64,000 nucleotides of DNA. It comes from Poa pratensis (taxonomy: Eukaryota; Streptophyta; Magnoliopsida; Poales; Poaceae). The position numbers and the translations under genes were made by a program. Positions 55,501 to 64,000 of the stretch are shown here, one piece after another. Each line of letters starts with the position of its first letter. Position 1 is the first letter of the stretch. A model generated the notes under the pieces. The model saw only the letters and a list, made by a program, of their open reading frames with translations, ran no database searches and was not told the DNA's origin. The stretch spans positions 26,033,348 through 26,097,347 of the forward strand of contig CAMZMU010000027.1 of the NCBI GenBank assembly GCA_947311845.1. Direction: 5' to 3'.

Positions 55501-58500
55501 GAGTCTCCCTTCTACGGACTCCCACGGGAGTCTCCCTTCTACCAACTCTCATGACCTCTGAATTTAGATTCTTCCTATTGCCGACTCTCGTGGGACTCTC
55601 CTTTCTGTTGATTCTCTGTAACCGCCGAAGTGGGAGTCTCCTTGGGTCCGACTCCCATGGGAGTCTCCCTTTTCCTGACTATGCTGATCACCGAAGTGGG
55701 AGTCTTCCTTTTGCTGACTCTCGTGACCACCAAAGTGGGTGGTTTTCCTGTTACTGACTCTCGTGACCACCAAAGTGTGAGTCTCCTCTCATCTTGCTAA
55801 CTCCTCCTCTCCTTTTGGTCAATCCCGTGGGAGTCATATTCCGGAACATTGTAGAGTTACAGGACGAAAACCGAGTAGACACGGCCTATATACCGGAACC
55901 TTCCACATGGTTCTAGACTATTCCGGAACATTCTAGAGTAACATGAGGAAAAAATAAATACGTACGACTTATGGGTGGCAATTCGTCCGTAAATAACAAA
56001 AAGCGAACGGGTACGACTTATGTGTGGCAAGGGTGGATAATTTCTGCGAGAGCGAAGGGCAAAAACAAATACGTACGACTTATGGGTGGCAATTCGTCCG
56101 TAAATAACAAAAAGCGAACGGGTACGACTTATGGGTGGCAAGGGTGGGTAATTTCTGTGAGCACGAGGGGCAAATCCAAAAGGATGTATTTTGGAACATT
56201 CTAGAGTCATTTTTCTAGAGTCATTTTTTTGAACATTCTAGAGCCATCTTCCACGAGGTTCTATAATATTTTGGAACATTCTAGAGTCATATTTTGGAAC
56301 ATTCTAGAGCCACCTTCCACAAGCTTCTAGAATAATTTGGAACATTCTAGAATCATATTTTGGAACATTCTAGAGTCACCTTCCACGAGGTTCTTAGAAC
56401 AATTTAGTCATTCTTTGGAACATTCTAGAGACACCTTCCACGAGATTCTAGAATATATTTTGGAACATTCTAGAGCCCCTTCCACGAGGTTGTAGAATAT
56501 TTTGAAACATTCTAGAGGCATATTTTGGAACATTCTAGAGTGCGCGTGGAAAAGTCAAAAGGACGGAACACAAGGGGTTATCTGCAAATGTGTAATGTGG
56601 GTGTTACTGTCCGTTAGATATAAATCGAACGATCCTGGATGAAAGATGGCAGGCACACCATCATCACCAACTGTGGTTTTTATAGGAGTAGAGAATAGGT
56701 TACTGTAAGTCCTGTTAGGCGGATAGATCAGGTTGACTGCGCTGTCCTTGGTCTTTAGACCTTTACCAACCGCTTCATATGACACTGAGTTATTGAAGAT
56801 TTTTGAGACTACAGGTTTAATGAAAGCACACTCTCTCAGGGATTACGCCCTGCGAGGGGCTAGTGCCCCATCTCTCTTCTTTGGAACTTTTGGTGTGTTG
56901 CACGCAGCACTTAGTTACCGAAGATATTTGGGTCTACATGAATTGAAAATATACTTCTATTTTTGGGCCCTATGAAGCTCTAATTTTTGTATAGTGTTTA
57001 CTGGTTGAAAAACTTTTAAGTGATTACCTTATTTGTTAATATTCAGATAAAGCTCGGAGAACCTGGATGGAGGGAAAGGTACTACGAAGAAAAGTTTGGG
57101 GCAAGAACACCTGAGCAAATTGAAGAAATACGCAGAGATGTTGTAAGTATTGTGGAAGTGCCTAATTTACCACATTCATGATTCATTAATGACGCCAGAG
57201 ACTGTTGCCATTATTACTCTATTTGTGCCAACGTTTATAGAAAATGTCTCGCTGTTTGAAAAAATATTTCTCCCATAATCGTGTATGATCTTTTATGATG
57301 TGCTATATTCTCCTTTAGGTTCTCAAATATACTGAAGGTTTGTGTTGGGTAATGCACTACTATTATGAAGGTGTCTGCTCATGGCAATGGTAAGCTTGTC
57401 GTAATTGGCAAATATAATTACACAATTTTATTTGTAGCACAATTGCTGATAATTCTTATATCATTCTCTATCCATCCCACCGACACCCGTTTGTTTCTAA
57501 TTTCTCCTTATCATATGTAGGTTTTACCCTTACCACTATGCCCCTTTTGCTTCGGATTTAAAAGGTTTAGGCCAGCTTAATATAACTTTCGAACTTGGGT
57601 CACCATTCAAACCTTTCGATCAGCTTATGGGAGTTTTCCCAGCAGCAAGGTGAATATATATTTCCTTCTTCAATCTTATAGTTCCTTAATATGGTGTATT
57701 TATTGATGGGTTGTTTCACTATATTTCAGCTCGCATGCACTCCCTCTGCAGTATCGCCAATTGATGTCTGATCCAAGTTCGCCTATAATTGATTTTTATC
57801 CGATCGGTATGCTGATTTTGCAATCACGGATTTATCACATTCTCCTACAACCTTAAGCCAATTATAATCCGTCTTCACATGTTACTCTGCAGATTTTGAA
57901 GTAGATATGAATGGAAAGAGGTTTTCTTGGCAGGTGCGTTGATTTTAGTGAGCATACTTTGTATATCATATGTCTGCCATGATTAAATAAAATCCATACT
58001 GTGCAGGGCATAGCGAAACTGCCCTTTATCGATGAAGCTAGGTTGCTGTCTGAGATTAAAAAAGTCGAGCATACTTTGACGGTATGAAACAGTTTATCAT
58101 GGGCGTATTTGTTTGTCATATGGAATAGGAAACCTTGTTCTAAGTTCATCATCATTTTCCTCGTCTTTTGTGTAGCCTGAGGAAGCAAGGCGAAACAGTA
58201 CCATGTACAATATGCTTTTCGTGAATGGCTCCCATCCAATTTCGCCTTATATCTACTCTCTCAGCAGCAAATTCGGACATCTATCTGATAATGAGCGAAA
58301 TGAGATTAAAGAACAGCTCGATCCTTCTGCTAGGTAGCTATCTCTACCAGGATTCTTGATTGTCTGTAGACCTTTTTTTTTTGCTCAAGCGTAGTAGTGA
58401 TATTTGCACTGATTTACCGAAACACGCTGCTTGTTAGGGCCTTTGGGTAAAAGTGAACATGAGTAAACTGCCATCTTATAATATACTAGTAACAAACAAG

Positions 58501-59743
58501 CACCTCTTGCATGAGCTAGTACTAAAACTTAGCTGCTCTTGCTTATTTTGTGCAGCGGAGGAATGAATGGTTACATCTCACTTTGTGGTGGGGATCCAAG
58601 CCCGCCTGTCTTCAGATCACCTGTGGATGGACTGGAGGATATTATGGACAATCAAGTGATGTAAGTTCATTCTTTGCTGTATTATTTATATAATATATTG
58701 GCACTTTAGTTTTTTTTTGGGAATATTGGCAATTTAGTTCAAGATTATGACATTCGCCTTCATTAGATGTTCAATTTACAAGCTTCCAGATCCTCAGAAG
58801 CACATAGCACGCCCACCTGTTGGTGTTATCATACCCAAGAAGGTACAGTATGATTCTAGTGTAACAGCAATCATTCCACTTGGGACGTGTCCATGGTTAA
58901 CAGCCTTATTGTTTAATGTACTCTGAAGATTGTTGAAGCTAGTGACCTGAAACCACCACCTGCTCTGTGGCATGAGGGCAGTGGCAGGAGGCCTTTTGAT
59001 AATAATAATAATAATAATAATAACAACAACAGGAGGCATAATGATAACAGCAGCAGGTAGTGTATGAGCTCTTTGCCTTATTTGCGTATCCTTGCTTCCA
59101 CATTGCAGATCATAACCTACTTGTGAAATGTTTCAGGCAAAACCCTGCAGGAGCGATACATGGCCGCCAACTTGGAGAGGCTGCCCACCGACTAGTTGTG
59201 AACAGTTTGAACGTTCGCGGTGGTGGGCAGTACGCTCCGGCTAGGCCATATCAAACTATAATGAATGGTATGCATTATCCAAATGGAATGCCACCAAGGA
59301 TGGATCAGCCTTCTGGGCGTCCTGGTTGGCATGTTCCTAGCGATATACCCAGTGGCCAGGGACCGCCCTATGCATTGCCATCAGGTCAGCATACAAGAGA
59401 TAATCGCGGAAGACAACAACCTTATACAAGAGATAGCCACAACGATTCGAGAGGACACCACCAGAATAATAGCCATGCATATTCATCACATCCTGCTCCT
59501 CCATCATCGGGTTATGGACGATATGGGCAACGACCATCATACGCTGGGGGGTATAGTGGGGCCTACCAGGCTGCACCATGTGCAGCTGGTCAGCAGTGGC
59601 AGCAGCAGCAACCTCATAGTTCCTATTCTGGAGGTGGGGCGCCTCCTGCAAGGCCTAATTCACGACCACAGCAGTCTCAAAACCGCTATGGCACCTTAGA
59701 TAGGAATTCAAACAGGAGACCACCAGGTCAGGGCCGCTACTAG
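49542..59743 (+). CDS. XRN3: XRN2/XRN3-type 5'-3' exoribonuclease
   Basis: Degrades 5'-monophosphate RNA; plant XRN2/3 act in the nucleus on rRNA spacers, miRNA loops and read-through transcripts. Exons: 49542-49745, 50335-50437, 51057-51133, 51260-51451, 51594-51713, 51810-51872, 52109-52255, 52341-52505, 52692-52769, 52890-52976, 53524-53793, 53883-53978, 57047-57142, 57319-57389, 57521-57649, 57730-57806, 57893-57933, 58007-58081, 58176-58333, 58556-58660, 58767-58842, 58929-59056, 59137-59743. They sum to 3165 nt, 1054 aa, no stops. Catalytic acid motifs are present: [50 protein letters not shown] knuckle lies at 264-277 ([14 protein letters not shown]). The XRN C-terminal core has [14 protein letters not shown] [13 protein letters not shown], then [22 protein letters not shown] Gly/Gln/Arg-rich tail with [19 protein letters not shown] favours XRN2/3 over XRN4. 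A basic [18 protein letters not shown] stretch may be a nuclear signal. Intron 12 is 3.07 kb. Confidence 0.9.
50661..50886. mobile_element. Decayed MITE in XRN intron 2
   Basis: It begins CTCCCTCCTTCTCAAAATATAA and ends TTGTAAGGAGGGAG, about 226 bp, wholly intronic. The outer 8 bp form an exact inverted repeat; inner similarity and a clear TA duplication are lost, so the family (Stowaway or similar) is uncertain. Confidence 0.55.
54842..55800. repeat. Minisatellite array 1 inside the intronic Helitron
   Basis: Variable units of about 33-45 bp are built on CCAAAGTGGGAGTCTCCCTT plus a TGCTGACTCTCGTGAC-like half. A higher-order duplication is visible: the block from about 54923 (CATGGAGCTAGTCTCCC) through the ATTTAGATTCTCCCTCTTGCC sub-block recurs from about 55418 with the same order, about 495 bp apart. 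Open frames in the array (for example minus strand 55314-54928) only reflect the unit length. Confidence 0.85.
55956..56177. repeat. 111-bp tandem duplication inside the intronic Helitron
   Basis: Two adjacent copies begin AAATACGTACGACTTATGGG (55956 and 56067) and contain GGTGGCAATTCGTCCGTAAA, AACAAAAAGCGAACGGGTAC and TGGCAAGGGTGG. Within each copy ACGACTTATG(G/T)GTGGCAA itself occurs twice, so the pattern is nested. Confidence 0.88.
56178..56545. repeat. Minisatellite array 2 inside the intronic Helitron
   Basis: About ten variants of TTTTGGAACATTCTAGAG, alternating with CACCTTCCACGAGGTTCTAGAA. Related units occur near 55848 and 55920 before the 111-bp duplication. The motif AACATTCTAGA is similar to heat-shock-element-type spacing (nGAAnnTTCn), a resemblance only. 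Confidence 0.85.
59001..59030 (+). repeat. Coding AAT/AAC microsatellite in XRN exon 22
   Basis: Seven AAT and three AAC codons give ten consecutive Asn (about residues 835-844) in a linker just after the conserved XRN core. It is likely length-variable between accessions. Confidence 0.95.
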
Positions 59744-60186
59744 GCCCGCTTCCTCTTTGGTTCTAGCCCTGGTTTTGCTATTACTAACTAGAACTTACTT
59801 TGGAGCTAAATCAGGTATAAGAATAGACACATCATTTGCAAAGTCTGGTGATCTTCAAGCCTCTTGGTTTTGGCATAAAAAGTACCAAGGGGCAAATGTT
59901 GTATACTTCTAGCAATTATCGCCAGACCAACAGAAAGTGGAGTAGACACTGTATTTGCAAAATCTGGCGATCTTCAAGCTTCTTCGCCGTGGCAGCAAAA
60001 AATCTAAGGGGCCAGTGTTGTATACTAGCAATTGTTGTAGTTCTCTGCGATAGAGAAGCTGCCCTAAGTTTTGTATTGTAGAGATAATGTATGTATCTGG
60101 ATTCATTCAATTGTGACGATGGATAATGAGATATATACAAAAGTTCTTTCTTTGTGTTTCATCAGTTGATGTGTGCTTTTTCACTT
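59744..60186 (+). other. XRN 3' UTR / downstream region with a 119-bp internal duplication
   Basis: After the TAG at 59741-59743 the sequence repeats a module twice. TAGACAC, then TTTGCAAA, CTGG(T/C)GATCTTCAAGC and GTTGTATACT...AGCAATT begin at 59824 and again at 59943. The copies are clearly diverged (about 80% by eye). No ORF is supported. Poly(A) signals are not obvious; AATGTATGT near 60085 is a candidate. Confidence 0.65.
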
Positions 60187-60929
60187 ATAAACTACTCCCT
60201 TCGTAAGACGTTTTGGTTTGGTAGGCTAGCACAGACAGCGCAAACACTCTCGTTCCCCTCACTACCGTCCTTGCTCGCGCAGAGGCGACTCCTCCTGGTT
60301 CTAACACACCCACCCTGATGATCTAGACGAGAAGAAGAGAAAGAAGACTTCCGTGTTGAGTTTGCCCGTGTGGCGTCTGGCGACATGCCGTCTCCTACCT
60401 CCTGATCTTCCTTTTCCGATTCTTCCCCAATTTAGATCCACTCTCTGATTCAGCTCCACAACTATCTCTCTACCCCTTGATCTATCTCTGCCACTCAATC
60501 GTTTTCCAGTTCATCTGGCTTTCCCAGCGACTCCAAAAAAATCCCCAAAACAGAGAGAAGCTCTGATACGCAATTAGTTCGTGCTCCGTCGCTTTTCCTC
60601 CCGCCGGTGATCTTGTGTCGCCGTGGCCAGACCTTTTCCGCCTCGTTCTCTACTAATTTTATCACTCGGCTAGTCAGCTTTGCAAAATCTCCAAAGCTTT
60701 TGACCTCCGAATCTTCTAGAGGCAAGAGGAGAGCCCTGCTCCCAGCCCTTCCCTCAGGAACCTAGCCCTTGTAGATCTGCCGTTGTGCATGTTTTGGGTC
60801 GGACGGGAAGAAGAAGTAGAGTAATTGTTGCATGTTATCTGCCATCGGCCAAGTTTCCAATTAGTGCTTGACCTATTTTGTAGTACTACTGCAGCAGGAC
60901 ATTGGAAATAGCACAGGAAGCGTGGAACC
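60187..60929 (+). other. 5' leader of a LINE or intergenic sequence
   Basis: It starts with a partial MITE-like edge (ACTACTCCCTTCG, 60190). CT-rich, moderately GC-rich sequence follows without a recognised protein and leads into the LINE endonuclease start at 60930. No gag-like ORF1 was recognised; if this is the LINE 5' region, ORF1 is missing or decayed. Confidence 0.4.
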
Positions 60930-63900
60930 ATGAGGGCCCTAGGCTGGAACTGCCAAGGCATGGGCAAGAGTCTGGCCAGTAGCAAGATGGTCCATCTTGC
61001 CCGACTGATTCACTATACAAAAGCACAGGTAATTTTCATTTCTGAAATTAAATCATCTAGAATCAAACCTGCTGATCTTATTGCTAGGTTTAGTATGTCT
61101 CATAGTATTGTAGTGCACTCGCGGCGTCGATCCGGAGGTCTTTGGCTGATGTGGAATGACGACATCGACATCTCTGTGCACTAATCTCATTTGGAATCAG
61201 ATCTCCACTTTTGTGTATGATAATGGAAACCTTCCTATGCTATGTATGGGTGACATGAATGACCTTTTGTATGATATGGATAAGAGCATCCCGATTACTA
61301 ATCGTTCTCGCATGAATGCTTTTCAATCTCTGGTTAAATCTTGTGGTCTTTTTGATTTGGGTTTTAGTGGTCTGGCTTACACGTGGGCAAACAAACGTTT
61401 CTCTTCTAAACCCATTTATGAAAGACTTGATCGCTGTCTTGTTAATGTTGATTGGTGTCTCAATTCCCTATTGCTAATGTTTACAACTTGCCTCTCATGC
61501 ATACTATTAGTGACCATGCTCCTATTCTCCTTTCAACCGATGGTACCGTCTCTAGAATAAAACGTACTTTCAAATTTGAAAATTGGTGGCTCAAGGAGAA
61601 TGATTTTAACAAACACGCTAAGGAAACCTGGTCAAAATCAATTCGCAAATCTTTTAGCCAAAGAACTAACCATTTGGCGCAAGCCCTAAGAGTTTGGTGC
61701 AGGAAAAAGAAACCTCTACAGCAGGAGCTAAATGAACTGGAGGATCAAATAAAACAGATTCAAGACAAGCCGTTGGTAGACCAAGATCACACACTGGAAA
61801 GCTCTCTTGTTGCAAGGTATGAGGAAAACTTAACCAAACTCACTGAATCCTATATGCAGAGAGCAAAAAAGAATTGGGTTAAAGATGGAGACAGGAACAC
61901 AGCCTACTTCCATAGGGCTATTCTCAAGCGAAGAAGGAGGAATATGATAGTCTCGGTCAAGGATGAAAATAATATTATACAATACATGCCGAAACAAATC
62001 AGCAACACCTTTGTAAACTACTTTAGACATATTTTTGCTTCTACTAACATCAATAATGGCAGGCCTTATATACACGCACAGTTGCCTACAGATAGTGTTG
62101 ATTTCACCTATACGGTGCCAACAAAGCAGGAACTATGGAACACTCTAAAGGACATGAAAAAGAATGCATCCCCAGGACCGGATGGATTTAATGTGGAATT
62201 TTATCTTGCAACATGGAGCTGGATAGGAGACGACGTCGCAAATCTGGTAAACACCTTCTATCACTCTGGAGTTATGCCTCAGCACATTAATGATACTCAT
62301 ATTGTCCTAATTCCGAAGAAACTAGCTGCTTTAGTGCCTGCAGATTATAGACCGATCAGTCTATGTAATGTAGTCTATAAACTTATTGCCAAAACCATTG
62401 CTAATAGACTCAAGCCTCACCTTCCTGACTACATTAATCCTTCCCAACAAGCTTTTATTGAAGGGCGCCGTATAAGCAACAATATCATCATTGCCCAAGA
62501 AATTGCTCACTCTTTTAACCTAAGTTCTTGGAAACATCAAGCTTTCATGCTAAAAATTGATCTTGCTAAAGCGTTTGACCGAGTAGAATGGAACTTTATT
62601 GTTACTGCCCTGTCACGTAAAGGGTTGCATGGTCACTTCATAAATTTGATCTTCGCGTGCATTTCATCTCCCACCTTTTCCGTTGTCATTAATGGGCAAT
62701 CTTTCGCGAGATTCCGCAGCGACAGAGGTATACGACAAGGTTGTCCTCTCTCGCCGTACCTTTTTGTTTTTACAATTAATGAACTGTCGCTAGCCCTAGA
62801 AGATGCCATGGTCAATAACTGTCTCCAAGGTGTGGTGTTAGGTCCAAATTGCCCCCGCATTCATTCTTTACTCTTTGCCGACGATCTACTCATCTGTGGC
62901 GAGGCTACCATCCGAGAAGCAACAAAATGAAGCAAATCCTCAACTCCTTTTGTGCAATTTCAGGACAAACACCAAACTGGTCCAAATCTGGTATCCTTTT
63001 TAGTAAACATGTCCAGCCTATAGAAATGACTGCCATCAAAACAATTTTCCCGGTTTAGGAAATGGATGCATCTTTCATTCATCTAGGGCACCCTCTCATT
63101 CTCCCAGCAAAAGATAGAGCCTCAGCCTATAACTTTGTGTTTGATAAATTTAAATCTAAATTGAGCACTTACAAAGCAGACAAGTTGTCGCATGCTGCAC
63201 GTCTTGAACTTATCAAATCCGTCTTCTCCTCAATTCTAGTTTATTATAAACATCCTTTTTTCGAAGAAATTTATTTCAAAACTCACGGCCATTATAAGAA
63301 CCTTCTGGTGGTCTGGAATTAGAGAAGATCCTACCTCCCGTAGCATGTGCCTCAAAGCATGGAAAGATATCTCTACACCAAAAAAAGAAGGCGGGCTAGG
63401 AATCAGGAACCTCCAAGCTGTTAATCAGAGCCTTATCCTCATGTCAGCGTGGCGAATCGCCCAAAACCCCACTGATCATCTACACTTGGTCCTAAAAGCT
63501 AAATACTTTTCGAATTCTTCCATCTGGAGGGCCACCTCAAACACACCCAAATCTGCTTTCTGGACTTCAATTCTGAAAGTACTCCCAGTTCTTAAAGAGC
63601 ATGTATTCTACCAACTATCCCAAGGCAACCTCTCCATTTGGAACACACCGTGGTATCCCTCTTGGCCCACTATCTATGAGGATTTAATCATTCAGCCCAC
63701 AGGCTTCAAATACCCGGCTCTTGTGAAAGATCTATGGCTACCCAACAAAAAAGAATGGAATGAAGAGCTTATTGACTTATTGTTCATCCCAACTGCAGCT
63801 CTCTCTATAAAACAAACGCCAATTATAAACGCGGATGAACAAGATTTTCTATGTTGGAAGCTAACCCAAAATGGAAAATGCAGTGCAAAATAGGCATATC

Positions 63901-64000
63901 ATGCATGTTTACAGGTTATGTATGACCAAGGGCAGGAACAAAGGTCGACACCACCCTCTCCAGAAGCCATTCAGTTGCTGAATCAAGTCTGGAAAAGCAA
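60930..64000 (+). pseudogene. LINE ORF2 remnant (endonuclease, RT, zinc domain), broken; runs off the window
   Basis: It starts MRALGWNCQGMGKS, the typical start of the plant LINE endonuclease, and continues with VIFISEIKSS. A stop/frameshift and likely deletion occur near 61184, then MGDMNDLLYDMDKS and GLAYTWANKRFSS. The frame shifts again near 61450. The RT frame 61452-62930 carries KNASPGPDGFNVEFY, DYRPISLCNVVYKLIAK, KIDLAKAFDRVEWNF, GIRQGCPLSPYLF and the catalytic LLFADDLLICG. Further breaks occur at 62928, about 63058 and 63322. The C-terminal part includes KEGGLGIRNLQAVNQSL and KAKYFSNSSIWRA. A TAG at about 63892 precedes continued homology to the window edge. It differs clearly from the LINE at 43054 and is much more decayed. 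Confidence 0.85.

Larger units (their letters stand above)
54239..56694 (-). mobile_element. Helitron in XRN intron 12 (2.46 kb)
   Basis: On the minus strand the 5' end reads TCTCTACTCCTATAAAAACC (from 56694). The 3' end has the hairpin CCCGTG-GCAACG-CACGGG (54267-54250) followed by CATTCAACTAG and host T. Both match grass Helitron ends. It explains most of the unusually long intron 12 (53979-57046) and lies antisense to XRN. No Rep/helicase gene is present; the interior is dominated by tandem repeats, so it is non-autonomous. The 5' flank reads AT before TC rather than the canonical A, so the exact 5' base may be off by one. Confidence 0.75.

Noticed and set aside
54842..56545. CRISPR-like array
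   Set aside because: Units are contiguous and degenerate with no unique spacers, and the context is a plant intron; these are minisatellites.

Overview
The window reads as nuclear DNA of a grass, most likely a Pooideae species (Triticeae or a close relative). The support is intron-containing plant genes with GT/AG borders, LTR ends of the TGATGAC...GTATCA type, primer sites matching the 3' end of plant tRNA-Asp, CTCCCTCC...GGAGGGAG Stowaway MITEs, PIF/Harbinger and CACTA ends, and grass-type Helitron ends (TCTCTACT... to a CCCGT/ACGGG hairpin plus CTAG). The species is not resolved. No CRISPR array, rRNA gene, tRNA gene or bacterial-type operon was seen.

Positions 1-22470 form a staircase of Ty3/gypsy retrotransposons, all on the minus strand and each inserted into the next. 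Element A (gag-protease only, LTR 3564-4967) lies in the integrase region of element B (Tat-like, LTR 13172-13767). B lies in the integrase of element C (Athila-like, LTR 18444-19961). C lies in gag of element D (LTR 20714-22470). A separate 2.2 kb solo LTR (5143-7353, TSD GACAC) also interrupts B. All coding regions carry stops or frameshifts. D in turn abuts a CACTA remnant ending at 23410.

Positions 23411-30000 hold no convincing host gene: an LTR-like stretch, AT-rich sequence, a degenerate Harbinger element (27732-28851) and a likely retroposon fragment.

There are two apparently intact host genes, both on the plus strand. A PDK1-type protein kinase (30434-33999, 11 coding exons, 504 aa) has a C-terminal PH domain. 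An XRN2/XRN3-type 5'-3' exoribonuclease (49542-59743, 23 coding exons, 1054 aa) has a CCHC zinc knuckle. They serve different processes, phospholipid-linked kinase signalling and nuclear RNA decay/surveillance, and nothing in the sequence links them functionally.

Between the genes lie a minus-strand last-exon pseudogene of an NPF/PTR transporter, split by a 1.47 kb retroposon with a 14-bp target duplication; several MITEs; and a putative 7.2 kb Helitron (39490-46712) that contains a nearly complete Harbinger transposon and a LINE with a 1068-aa ORF. XRN intron 12 contains a second Helitron (54239-56694) filled with minisatellite arrays. A decayed LINE (60930 to the window end) follows XRN. 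I saw no clearly new biological system. The most interesting signals are structural: nested insertions, partial-LTR duplication, repeated CAG-to-TAG decay, and Helitron-borne tandem arrays.
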